Assembly: GCA_947685225.1 (NCBI GenBank)
Contig: CANTUV010000024.1
Location: 26,058,001-26,122,000, forward strand
Direction: 5' to 3'
DNA length: 64,000 bases
DNA from: Garcia nutans
Taxonomy: Eukaryota; Streptophyta; Magnoliopsida; Malpighiales; Euphorbiaceae
The notes below the pieces were generated by a model. It saw only the letters and a program-made list of their open reading frames with translations. It ran no database searches and was not told the DNA's origin. The translations under genes and the position numbers were made by a program. This document shows positions 33,138 to 44,678 of this stretch, piece by piece. Positions within the stretch are counted from its first letter, which is position 1. Each line of letters begins with the position of its first letter.

Positions 33138-34710
33138 GTATGATTGAATATGTATATAGTAATATTGTTGGAACATGAATTAAGTTGATAAAGATCATAT
33201 AATCGAGTGCAAATTGGTTTGAAATGGAGTTGGAATGTGTTAATTTCTGTTATACCAAAAATTTAAAGAAGGAATATATAATTCTTGAGATACACCTTAG
33301 CCTTGTAATTGTAAAGATTGAGAATAAAGTTATAAAAGAACAGTATTGGTTTAAAAGTTCCAGGCTTGAATATTAATCTTTTAAAGCCATGTATTTTGTT
33401 CAGTATATTTGATCGGTTAATGTTGTTATCCATAGATTTGGATTTTAGATAAAATGATTGTAATACAGATTTGGTGAGATTGGAAACTTTGTTTGAGAAG
33501 TATAGTTAAAAGTTATGATGGATAAAGTTGTACTTTATCATTTTATGTTAAAAATTTGGTTATAGTTGTGAAGATAAAGAGAGAAAAAGGAAATTATGGA
33601 AATGTGTTGAGTTATGGATAATATGACAAAAAAAAGGTAATCAAATTAAATATAACAATGATATGAATTGTGAAGAGATATTAAAAAGGGAGAAATTATA
33701 AAATATGACTGAAAGTTATACTGAATATGTTTATGGTATGTAACTTGAGGTTTAAGTGAATAAACTATGTGTATATTAAAAGATAATTTGAAGTCATTTG
33801 TTATTATGATAATTTGATTGAATATGGATTGGAAGAGATCAGGAATTGAATATAAATTGCCTTAATGGAATGAAGATATATATATATACATATATGAATA
33901 TTGTGAAATTTTATGATAAGTGAAATAAATTAATCATTGGTTGGAATTGAACAAGATTGGAATGTGGGTATATTGTGACCGATAGATCAATTGATCTAGA
34001 TTTGACTAAGATTATGAATCATTATTGAGATTTGATATGTATAATTGTACCAAGAGTATAATTATTCACATGATAATGTATATGATGTAAAATGTTAAAG
34101 TGTGATTGGATATGAATAAATGGAGTTATAATAGTTATAAATCATGATAAAAAGGGAAAAGAGTGGTTATTTATAAAATAAGTTAAAGGATAATGTATTA
34201 ATATGTAAGTTAAGGGAAAAGCATGCTAAAGAAGTAACTCCAATTGTGAAAAATAAGAATCTCGTTAGCCATTGAAGGTTGATAAATGTCTATTTAGACA
34301 GTGATTGTAATGACGGGATAATTAATGCTTAGATATAAACCAATGATTTTTAAGGTTAAAGTTAAGAAAGTAATTTCAAAGAGGTGAATGAACAAAATAT
34401 ATTGAATATAAAGATTGGATGAAGTATAAGTGTACTATTAAATGATTTGATTCTTGTATAAAGACATTAATAGGAAGCGTAATGAGTTCTTTTGAATGTT
34501 TGATCAAGGAAGTAATAAGATATATAAATATATAGAATGGTGAGTTATGGAATTTAGAGAAGATGGTTGATTCTAAAGGGGAGAGTTGAAGTTATATGAT
34601 TTGATGACATAATAACTTAATTATATAATTAACATCATATGGAAGTTAAGATAGTATTTTGTTAAGAATGAATTGTTACGGTACTGATAATTTCGAGGAT
34701 GAAATTATTT
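33138..34710 (+). other. LD-1 non-coding interior, right part
   Basis: Starts with the second GTATG. AT-rich, no gene. It ends with TTTCGAGGATGAAATTATTT, the usual lead-in to a Tekay/Del PPT. Confidence 0.7.
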
Positions 34711-34724
34711 AAGGGAGAGAGAAT
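34711..34724 (+). other. LD-1 polypurine tract
   Basis: AAGGGAGAGAGAAT immediately before the 3' LTR. LD-2 has AAGGGGGAGAGAAT. Confidence 0.85.
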
Positions 34725-37572
34725 TGTAATATCCCAATGTGTGCCCTAGAAGTTTGGATACAATTGTTGTTTGTTTGAATTATGTGTATATGTTATGTTG
34801 ATAGGAAAAGAAATTGAAAAGAGAATGTTTATGTATTGTTTAAAAAGGAAAGTAATGTGTAGAGAGAAAGTGTATATGTTGGGTATATTGTTATATATAT
34901 AACATATACATTAGTCAAAAGGGATGGTCAATGGAAGAGGATATTTATGTGTGATATGTGAAATTACTTTAATGGGCATATAAGTGACAAAGGTTAAGTT
35001 AAATGGATGAGGGCATTTAAGTAATTGCTTTGTTAGAATTGCTTGGTGGAGATTTAAAGAAGAAGAGAAGTTGACTTATGTTGATTTTTCTTTTCTTCTC
35101 CTTTGTGTGCCGTCTATTCAAGAGAGGAGAGAGCAAGAGAGGTGTTCTTGATGCTAGAATCAAATTGAAGGAAGAATTAAAGGTTTTGGTTGAAGATTTG
35201 TGAAATTTCTTCATTTAAGGTAAGTACTCTCTTGTTTATCTTTGTTATTTTTGAAGTTATGTTTGAGGTGGGTTGTGATGTGTTGAGATTATGAATAGGT
35301 GTGTTTGAAATGAGTTTATAATTGTTGAGATTGATTATAAGTTAAAAAGGTTGGATTGATATTTGTTTTGGTTGGAAGATGATAAGTTAAAAGTGATGTT
35401 TGGTTTAGGGTTTTGAAATGGTAAATGATTAAATGGATTGTTGATGTATGGTTAATTGAATATTGTGTTAAACATGCAAAATAAGTGTTAATGACTTTGC
35501 TTACATCCATTTGAATGAGTTTATGTTGTGTATATTGTGTTTTTATTCAATCAAAAGAGAGTTGGCCATGGTAAGGGTTTGTATACATGAGAGACACGGC
35601 CAAACCAGGGAAGAGACAAGGCCAACCTAAATATTTTTGAGACACGGCCAAGTCCATGGAAATTTGGCCGTGTTTGGTGATTTTTGGAGAGGACACGGCC
35701 GTGTCCCTTGCACATGTTGGCTTCTGTTGCTTTTGGTTGAGAGGCTTTTGGTTGAGAGACACGGCAACAAGCTTGGCTGTGTCCCTTGAGTGTGTTGGCT
35801 ACTGTGATTTTTCCTTTCTCTTCTTACATGGTTGAGATTGAACTTACACTTGATAATGCATATGATATTATATGAACAAGGTTATATATTATATACATTG
35901 TGAATCTTGTGAATGGTGATGTGTTATATGAATAATGTACTTTGTAATGTTATATCCATGATGCTATATGTAAAATGTGAAGGATATGATGAGGTAATTG
36001 ATTATGTATAGCTTGATGGGAGTAGTTCTTGAAGGTGAAAGCTATAATGATCATCCAAAAAGGTATTTGCAATGCAATTTATTATGATAAATGTTTTAAT
36101 AATGATTGAAATGAAATAGAGGGACATGTTGTTTAGATGATGATGAATTTAAGATACATGTGCAATGAAATTGATTATGTATGCTTGAATGATGAAGTGT
36201 ATAATATGAATTGAGATAAAATGTGATGTGAAGCCATTGTGTTTGGCTATGATGATATATGTATTATGTGAAGCCATTGTGATTGGCTATGATAACTCAA
36301 ATGTGATGTGAAGCAATTGTGTTTGGCTATGATGATATATGTATTATGTGAAGCCATTGTGATTGGCTATGATAACTCAAATGTGATGTGAAGCCATTGT
36401 GATTGGCTATGATGATTCAATTGAAAGACATAAGGCATGTTTGCCTAATTGACGATGAGAATTGAAAATGAAATTGATAAATGAATTGTGTAGCTAATGT
36501 GTTATTCCATTTTCAGAGTTTGTTGTTGGTGGCATGCCTAATAATAGTAACAATCTCTTGAAGTTAGGTTGGCTAAGGCCTTGAAGCCTAATTGAGATGT
36601 TACAACCCTTGAAGCTAGGTTGGATTGGTTCTTGAAGCCAAGTTGGGTTGATACTTAGCATGCTTTGTTCCCCTTGAAGCTTGGTTGAACCTAAATCCTT
36701 GAAGCCTAGTTGGGATAATGTTAATGATAATGTGATAATAAAACCAAAGCATTAACTCTGAAAGTCGAATAGCATATTAGTGTCTTTTGGGCCCGAGTCT
36801 GTCTTTGTTGTCAATGTGATATACAAGTGTTGGAAGAAATGAGTAATGAGATCTATGGTTGATTTCATTGGAAATGTGATTCATGATTGGTATGATATGT
36901 AATGTGTGTATTGAAATATTGATTGTGAGTATTAGTGATGAATCATGATTGGTGAATCGTGAATAACTAAATGTTATGATGTATAATATGTAATATATGT
37001 GTAATGATATATTGATTATGAATACTAGCGATGGATTGTGGTCGGTGATAATGTTTATGTATATATATGTACATAAGATATGAAATTAGCCGAGATATAT
37101 GAAAGGTGCAATTAAAAAGGAAAAACATGATAATAACTAATGGTACATTGAATTGATATATCATTATATGTTAGAATTTCTATAATGTATGTTTATATTT
37201 CATAATTGTATTACTAAGCTCTCGAGCTTAGCGCGGTTGTGTAATCGCGCAGGTGGATATGTGGTTGATCCGGAAGTCCAGCTGTTATGCCACGAGAAGA
37301 GTAAGAGTTTATCGAGACCAACTAGAGGGTGATGCATACATGTATAGCTTTTAATTATGATGTATTTCTGACGAGAAATTATTTATATGTATAAATGAAG
37401 TTTTGATATTGATAATGATTTTGTAAATGTTATTTAAAGTAACGTATTATGGTTTGAACTCTGTTACAGGTTTTTAAAAGGTAATGAAAAGTGACATCGT
37501 CATACTTTATATACTTACTGAATGTATACTAGGTATATGTGTAGTACTTATATAGGGTATCAGGGTGTTACA
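34725..37572 (+). repeat. LD-1 3' LTR
   Basis: Nearly identical to 25589-28438. Module array at 35588-35804, double hairpin 37214-37250, end CAGGGTGTTACA, then TSD CTCAA. Confidence 0.92.
35588..35804 (+). repeat. ACACGGCC module array in LD-1 3' LTR
   Basis: Copy of 26453-26670 with a few changes (ACAAGGCC, ACGGCAAC). Confidence 0.85.
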
Positions 37573-37577
37573 CTCAA

Positions 37578-39563
37578 ATACATAGGGGAAAGACCATCTT
37601 TCATTTTATCCAACATAGCTCCAGGTATGTAATCTTGAAAGTCTGAGACTTAATATTCCAAAAGGGAAAAGGATGAAAGAAAGAGGAAGAAAAAGGGTAG
37701 TCTAAAGATCAAGATAGTATTGATTGGATCTAGATTTCTGCAAAGAAGAAGGAAGGACATTCAAGCTTTGTATTTTCATGAAGTCAGAAGATAAAAGTGA
37801 TGCCCTAAAGATAAAAATCATTCCAACAAGAAGATTATAGTGTGAAGGTTTGTCAGCAGCGCCACATCAGCTACAATCTAAAAATGGCCTTCTTTTAATC
37901 TGTGTCCCTTATTGACCTAGTTTCAAGACTATTAAAGACCCATTGATCTCTCTTGGTAGGTAGAGTCTATTAGTGGAGATAGGTTGGATAAGCATGCATA
38001 TGAGATAGATAATATTTAAACTCGATGAGACCTTTAGCCAAGTAATATGTATGTGCCTATCTGAAGTGCAACAATTCTTGCTTAAATGGAAATAATTTTC
38101 AAGTTTAGTACGATAACTAGGGTTATGATGTTATAGATGTATTAATTTGGGAAAGTTGAGTCCTGAGGTACAATGACAATAATTTGATAAAGACAACATT
38201 TGATTTAAAAGAAAAAAACTATTTTCTTATTGTATAAACCTTCAAGTTGAGGGAAGTATATTGTGCTGTCGAACCTTGAAAGACACATTGGGTAAAATAA
38301 ATGATTATTTACAAGGTTATAAAGAATCTACCAACTGACGTGCTGAATCATTATTTGAAATGGATGTATCTCTGACTATGCTGCTTGGGCCTTACCACTC
38401 ATATTTTCAACATCTTGAAGATAAAAGCCATAATTGTAAAGTCTTCTACCATTCTAATGTAAGACCTGAACAAGCATCTGGAAGGAATCCATAGGAGAAC
38501 ATTGACATACCATCTTAGTCTATAAATCAATAGAACCACTATAAGTATTATTCATATATATCACATACATAAGCATATCACACTGCATCTTTTGTCTTGC
38601 ATTGTCTAATCTTTGTCAAAGTGAATAACAGATACTCTATGAAACAAACATGAAGCAGATATGAAATCAAGGGTCATGGAAGGCCCATTGTTTGAGAAAG
38701 ATCTAGTCACTTTACAAAAATGGAGACGCATGCTTGTACACGAAACTAGACAAAACACAAATATCTATCAGAACCTACATGGAAAAAGAAATCAGTGGTT
38801 TTAGCCTACACATGGGGCAAAGCTTCTCTTTTCAATTGTTGATTTATGCGTGTACAAAATATTTTCAGACTGACTTTTAATATTTTGTCACATAGTGGGC
38901 AAAGAGAGGATATAAGGACTAGCTAAAAAATAACTTAATTTTTTGCCAAATAGCTAATTTTTTGGCAAAAAGAAGAAAGTAAGAACCCCAAAAGAATGAA
39001 GATGCAAAAAACAAAAGATCAATCCAGTTTCCAATATCAGGTCGAGTACCCAAATTAAATCCAGTATCAGGTTGAGAACCAAAAATCCAGGCAGTATCAA
39101 GTTGAGAACCCAAATCTAGTCTAGGGTCAAGAATCCAAATCCAGTCTTGGGTCAAGAACCCAAAATTCAGTCCAGGATCAAGAACCCAAATCCAGTATCG
39201 GGTAGAGAACCAAATTTCAGTATCAAGTCGAGAACCCAAAATCTAGTTTAGGGTTAAGAACACAAAATTCAGTATCGGGATTAGAACCCAAATCCAGTCT
39301 TAGGTCGACAATTCAAAATCCAGTTTAGGGTCAAGAACCCAAATCCAGCCTCGGGTTGAGTATCCAAATCCAATCTCGGGTAAAAAATCCAAAATTCAGT
39401 CTCGGGATGAGAACCCAATTCCTAGCTCAAGTCAAGAACCTAGATCTAGTCTCGAGTTGAGAACCCAAATTCAATTCATGGGTCCTGAACCCACGCTCAT
39501 CCAAAATTAGCTTAAAGTCAATTGCTTATCACTCTCTTTTCCTGAAGTCTCAGATTGTTCAAG
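37578..39563 (+). other. OG-B 3' untranslated region, second part
   Basis: Resumes after LD-1. Blocks match OG-C in reverse, such as CTCTCTTGGTAGGTAGAGTC near 37949. No gene seen. It contains the minisatellite at 39030-39490. Confidence 0.7.
39030..39490 (+). repeat. Minisatellite, ~24-bp unit GTCAAGAACCCAAATCCAGT
   Basis: About 18 imperfect units built on GGGTCAAGAACCCAAATCCA. It lies at the position of the 8951-9360 array in OG-C (opposite strand) and shares its length and layout but has diverged. Confidence 0.8.
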
Positions 39564-39576
39564 TAGGAGGCAAAAC
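39564..39576 (+). other. OG-B polypurine tract
   Basis: TAGGAGGCAAAAC before the 3' LTR. OG-C has AGGGAGCAAAC. Confidence 0.7.
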
Positions 39577-39795
39577 TATAGACCCTTAATTTTGGCCCTA
39601 AGCTAGTCCAGTCCTAATTAAAGAAGGCCTAAGTCATTATCGGTCCATTCTTAATAAGCTTAAATCTACTTTAAGCTTTTAATTAGATTGATCAAATTTC
39701 ATAAGGCCTAAAATAAGTCTATTCCAATTTTTAAAGCCCTAAAATGGTTAGATTAAAAGTTTGATTGGGTTTAATTAGGTTTGGGCTAGGCCATT

Positions 39796-39975
39796 TCGAT
39801 TTGGGTAGCATCCATATCAAATTAGAGCCACTCAATTTGATATGGATGGCTCCATATCGAATTGGAGGCCATCCTATTCGATATAATGGCTCCATATCGA
39901 ATTGGAATGCATCCAATTCGATATGGGCACCATCCATATCGAATTGGATGAAAACCAATTTGATATGCTTGGCCC
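39796..39975 (+). repeat. CATATCGAATTGG palindrome array in OG-B U3
   Basis: Alternating CCATATCGAATTGG and CCAATTCGATATGG arms. One pair is perfect: CCATATCGAATTGGA (39892-39906), loop ATGCA, TCCAATTCGATATGG (39912-39926). The remnant in the truncated 5' LTR is at 3661-3740. Confidence 0.88.
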
Positions 39976-40125
39976 ATATCAAAGTAAACAAGGTTTAATT
40001 CGATATGGCCTCTGTTTCATGTCAAGTTTATTTTGTTTTAATCCAATATGGTTACTGATTGGGAATTATTGATATAAAGAATCCAGATTAAGCTCGGTTT
40101 AACCTGTTTTAACCTAGTTTATTTC

Positions 40126-40135
40126 CTATAAATAG
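40126..40135 (+). promoter_or_regulatory. TATA box of OG-B 3' LTR
   Basis: CTATAAATAG, about 150 bp after the palindrome array. Confidence 0.65.
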
Positions 40136-40945
40136 AATATTAATAAATTAAACAAAGGATCAACAATTATTAATAGCCTAGTAGCCGTAATTATTAAACA
40201 ACGGGATTATCAAAAGAAAGAAAAATTAAATACACAGAGGAGCCATGATTGAAAAGCAATTGAAGAACTAAAAGCAAGAAAAAGGAAAAATAAAACAAAA
40301 TTATGGCAATAGCTAAGCAATTGTCAAGTTGATGAGGTTCAAATAAGACTCAATTTGATTAAGGCAGTAGCATCATCCGACACTAAGTTCTGTATGGTGA
40401 AGGTAATGAGACAAAGCTTGGTTTAATCGCATTAAACTTGGTGGAGCCACAACGCAGGTTTGAGTTCTTATTAAATAACTCAATTTGATCATATATATAT
40501 TTTTTATTATTAATTCACTGCATTTCCAAATTATGCATGTGAGTCTGCAAACTCTTTTATGTTAGGTTTGGTTAAGGATTAATTTAGAATTTAATTGCAT
40601 ACATCAATTATGTTTTTGCATGTCTAAAACCCAAATTGCATAATAATATTGTCATTCGATTTTTTGAAAACCCTAATTCACTTATTTTATGCCTTAGTTT
40701 ATATATTAAACCATAGAGTTACAATTTGCATATTTTAATCTTATTCTTGTAATCTAAAACTCTAATTGTATGTTTAGTCTTAACTTTGCATATGAAACCC
40801 TAGTTTTAAGTCCAAAACCCTAATCATTTTGTAAAATCCTAATTTTCCATGTTTAATTTATTTTCACTAGCAAAATCCCAATTCCATAGCAAAACTTATT
40901 CTGCAAATTGTTTACCTTTTGGGGATGCTACCCCCGAACCCCTAC

Positions 40946-40962
40946 AAGGGGCGCTGCCCCTT
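40946..40962 (+). promoter_or_regulatory. GC-rich hairpin in OG-B LTR
   Basis: AAGGGGC, loop GCT, GCCCCTT: a perfect 7-bp stem. A diverged copy is near 4665-4685. It could act in RNA 3' end formation or structure; function unknown. Confidence 0.5.
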
Positions 40963-41681
40963 TGACCTCGACACTAGTGGGACCACCGTAAGCACGACCC
41001 TCATTGTCACGCCTTATATTTCATTAATGGGATAATATTAAGATTTATTTTTTTATTTTCCTTTTAATTATTATTATTCAATTATTTTCATGTGTGTTGT
41101 ATTTTTTCTTTTTTTATTCTTTTCCTTAGATTTATATGTATTTTTAAAGGGAATTGTAAAAGGCATATTTCCATCTAGTGTGAGTGCCTTGTTTATTTAG
41201 GTTATGAAATTTAATTTATTTTATGGTTTTTGGGAATATTGTAAGGGATACATTTTCACCTATGGCAGGTGTCCTATTTTATTTATTTTACTTTCTTTGT
41301 GGACATTGCACATTATTGTAAGGGCATGTTTTCCGTTTTGGACGGGTGCCCATTTTGTTGGTTTGGACTTTCTTAATTTTAATAAATATTTCTTTATTTC
41401 CATTGCATGTTGTATGGGCAATATTATAATACTTAAGAATTCAATAATATTTAGACTTGAAAAGGAGGCTGATTCCAATGAATCGACAGTTATGGGGGTG
41501 CTGGGTCATTAGTGATTTCTTAAGAATCGAGTCATCCACCCCTTTCTATTTTCTCGGCACATCTAGGTGGTGACTCTATTTTTTTTGGGTTTAGGCCCGT
41601 GTTTTATAAGTCCCTAAGCCTAACAATGCCGAAGTCGTAAGAACCATTCCACATGGGATTGTTAAAAAATCCCTGCTTACA

Positions 41682-43309
41682 ATAATCTTCAAAGCTGGGA
41701 GGTTATTCAACATAGACTTCTTCATTAATAAATCCATTAAAAAAATGCACTTTTGATATCCATTTGAATAAGTTTAAAATTCATGTAGCATGCAAATGCA
41801 AGTAAAATTCTAATAGCTTCTAACCTAGCAACGGGAGCACATGTCTCATCATAGTTAATGCCTTCTTCTTGGTTATAGCTTTGGCTACCAATCTAGCTTT
41901 ATTTTTAGTGATGAGACCATCTTCATCAAGTTTATTCCAATATACCCATTTGAATCCAATAATTGGATGGTCTTTGGGTCTAGGAACAAGCTCCCACACT
42001 TTGTTTCTCTCAAATTTTTTGAATTCATCTTTCATGGAAATCACCCAACATTTATCCCTAAGAGCCTCCTCAATGGTCATTAGCTCAATTTGAGAAACCA
42101 AGGCAACATTAGAATCTAAATTTTTAAGTTTAGATCTAGTAGTTACTCACTTTAAAGTGTCACCAATGACGAGATGTTTTGGATGATTCTTTTGATATTG
42201 TCAATCATTAGGTTGCTCTTGAGCCTCTTCTTATTCCAAAATTAGTCTATCATTATTTTCTTTTGGAACATTGTTTATTTTAGGCTCTTCAAATATACCT
42301 ACAAAATTAGCAAGAACACTACATTTCCCATGATCAAGCTTGGATGATTCATTAAAAATAATATGCATTGATTCTTCAACTACTAGAGTTCATCTATTAA
42401 ATACTCTATATGCTTTGCTAGAGGATTAGTATCCTAAAAAGACTTCTTCATCTGATTTGGATGAGAATTTTCCAAGGTTGTCCTTGGTATTTAATATGAA
42501 GCATTTGCATCCAAATACTCTAAGGTATGAAATTTTAGGTTTTCTTCTATTCCATAACACATAGGAAGTTTTATTCATTAAATTTCTTTTAAAAACTTGA
42601 TTTGAAATATAACATGTAGTATTAATAGCTTTCACCCAAAAGTAAGAGGGTAATTTGTACTGATTGAGCATTATTCTAGCCATTTCTACCAATGTTCTAT
42701 TTTTTCTTTCAACCACATCATTTTGTTGTAGTGTTCTAGGAGCTTAAAAATTATGCGAAATACCAAGTTCATTGGAAAAATTTTCAAAGTTCTCATTTTC
42801 AAATTCTTTGCCATGATTACTTCTAATAGATGTGATCATATAGCCTTTTTTTATTTAGAACTCTTTATGCAAAAATTTTAAAATGATAAAAAGCTTTGTT
42901 CTTTTGAGCTAAAAAATGAACCCATGTAACCCTTGAGTAATAATCAAAAACTAAAAATTCATACAACTTGCCTCCTAGACTAGAAACTCTATTAGGACCA
43001 AAAAAAATCCAACTGTATTAGTTCTAGAGGTCAAGATGTACTTACAAAATTCTTAGTTTTGAAAGAACTCTTATGTTATTTTTCAAATTGACAAGGTTCA
43101 CAAATTTTGTCTTTGTTGAATTTTATTTTAGGGAGACAATAAAAAAGTTTTTCTTTGCTTAAACAATGCAATTGGTCCATAATAGCATGTCCTAATCTTC
43201 CATGCCAAAGCTAAGCATCATTGCTAATAGTGACTAAACATTCAAATGCATTATTAGAGTGCAGGTCAATTTTACATGTGTTATCAATTCTACTACCATT
43301 GAATGCAAG
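41682..43309 (-). pseudogene. pol: COP-1 Copia pol: GAG-pre-integrase, integrase and N-terminal half of RT, decayed
   Basis: On the minus strand, from right to left: LWHGRLGHAIMDQLHCLSKE (GAG-pre-integrase, about 43250-43190), then KDKICEPCQFEK and the integrase core with many stops and frame changes (LGGKLYEFLVFDYYSRVTWV near 42960). The best open part, 42426-42716, has VERKNRTLVEMARIMLNQYK and YLRVFGCKCFIL, the usual end of Copia integrase. RT starts at 41820-42101 with DEFKKFERNKVWELVPRPKD and GFKWVYWNKLDEDGLITKNK. It continues to ETCAPVARLEAIRILLAFAC and QMDIKSAFF up to the OG-B junction at 41682. Several stops are present. Wording resembles the SIRE/Maximus lineage, which is a weak inference. 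The rest of RT is at 3046-3660; upstream parts are cut off by OG-D. Confidence 0.85.
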
Positions 43310-43856
43310 TGTAGACCCTTAATTTATTCCTGAATGAGTTTGATTTTAATAAAATGCCTAAATTAAATTTAATCTGATTGAATTATTTCTAGTTGAAATT
43401 GAACCAACTGAAATACAAACCAACTCAATTCGATTTAGCCAAGCTCAATATGAGCCAATTATCAGTCAAATGACTCATGAGCCATGCCAAATTAGCTTGA
43501 GCAATGATCATGACAAATTTGGCATGCCAAATTTTCCATGAGGCATGGTCATGGCGAATTTGGCATGGACACTTGACCATGGCTAATTGGTAAGCCCAAA
43601 TTTGCCATGGTCCTTTAATCCTAGTTTAATATAGGTTATTAAGTGGTTTTAAGCTTCCAAATTAATGTGGGACTTTGAATAGCTTTTGGATAAGCAGATA
43701 TTAGGGTTTTAATTGAATGTTCTATACCTATGAATAGAGGATTAAAAGGACAGAGAAAAAAGAAGAAGATTGATAGCAATAAGAGAAAGGCGACAAGAAT
43801 TAACAAGCAACAAGTAATAACTAGCACTAGTAAACATATAGCTATTTGTCAAAAGA
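43310..43856 (+). repeat. OG-D LTR, left part only
   Basis: Starts TGTAGACCCTTAATTTATTC, like the OG-B LTR, but the U3 body differs. It contains palindromic GCCAAATTTGCCATGG-like arms at about 43490-43612. It is cut by LD-4 at 43857. GCAAG before it (43305-43309) would be the TSD, unverifiable here. Confidence 0.6.
43490..43612 (+). repeat. Palindrome array CCATGGCAAATTTGGC-type in OG-D U3
   Basis: Alternating arms such as GACAAATTTGGCATGCCAAA, GGTCATGGCGAATTTGGCAT and CCCAAATTTGCCATGG. Confidence 0.7.
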
Positions 43857-44157
43857 TGTAATATCCCAAAATTTTAAAAATTTTAATTTTTGGAAAATAA
43901 ATAAATGATTTAAAAATATATTTTAGTGAAAAAGTAAAATGTGTATATGATATATGTATGTAGATATACATAACATATATAAGTCAATATTTTAAATTGG
44001 TCAAAGGTTATTTTAAATTATTGAAAAGTAAATTGTATAGTTAGTGGAAGAAGATTTTTGATGTTAATTAAGTAATAATATATTTTGCTTAGTGAATAAT
44101 TAAAGTGGAAAATCATGTGGTTAAAAGTATAGTGGTTGGATAGAGATGAGTATGGAT

Positions 44158-44184
44158 CTTCTTCTTCTTCTTCTTCTTCTTCTT
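44158..44184 (+). repeat. (CTT)n microsatellite
   Basis: About nine CTT units in the LD-4 leader. Confidence 0.9.
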
Positions 44185-44678
44185 TGTCTCCATTGAAGGC
44201 TAGTTTTCTCCATTAGAGGGAAGGAAGGATTTGTCTCTTCCAAGCTCAAGTAATTGAACAATTTCAAGCCTACAATTTGGAGTTTTAGGGATTTCCTCCA
44301 TATTTGGTAAGTTTCTAACTTGTTTCCTTGTTTTTCAATGAAAGTTTGTATATGTGTGAATTGGATGTTAGGTGTAGTATGTTTTAATGGTTTGTATTGG
44401 TATTTATTGAAGTTTTTTTGAGTAGTTAACTATGATTTTGGGGTTGGATTGAAGAAATGGTTAAGTTTGGTGAAGAGAGCAAGAGTTTTGGGTTATGTAA
44501 CTTTTTAGTTGTGAAGTCATGGTTTTAAATTGTGCATTTTGCTTTTAATTGAGTTGTTTTGATGTATATACAAGTATTTTATAGTAAAATGATAGATTTG
44601 GTTGAGTTTGAATAGAGTTGGAAAGGAAAAAAAGATAACTTTGGATGTGATAAATATGTGTTGATATTAGGAATTTGG

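Larger units (their letters stand above)
25589..37572 (+). mobile_element. LD-1: non-coding LTR element (LARD, Tekay/Del-like ends), with SOLO-1 inside
   Basis: LTRs 25589-28438 and 34725-37572 (2850 and 2848 bp, very few differences), tRNA-iMet PBS 28446-28457, PPT before 34725, and TSD CTCAA at 25584-25588 and 37573-37577. The interior, about 3.4 kb after removing SOLO-1, has no gag or pol in any frame, fitting a LARD. PBS type and the TTTCGAGGATGAAATTATTT word before the PPT are typical of chromovirus Tekay/Del elements. Confidence 0.9.
3661..41681 (+). mobile_element. OG-B: Ogre/Tat-like Gypsy element, gag only, carrying nested insertions
   Basis: Outermost resolved element. Its parts are a truncated 5' LTR 3661-5441, PBS about 5443-5460, leader 5461-6656, gag 6657-6663 resuming at 23275-24639, a 3' untranslated region 24640-25588 resuming at 37578-39563, PPT 39564-39576 and a 3' LTR 39577-41681. 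OG-C interrupts gag and LD-1 interrupts the 3' region. Removing both gives about 9.4 kb without pol, so it is non-autonomous. It lies inside COP-1. The TSD cannot be checked because the 5' LTR lost its first ~352 bp. Confidence 0.8.
39577..41681 (+). repeat. OG-B 3' LTR
   Basis: Starts TATAGACCCTTAATTTTGG (expected TG is TA) and ends CTGCTTACA. U3 holds the palindrome array at 39796-39975, followed by CTATAAATAG at 40126-40135. Downstream is a GC-rich hairpin at 40946-40962, and the last ~480 bp match the U5 side of OG-C. Confidence 0.85.
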
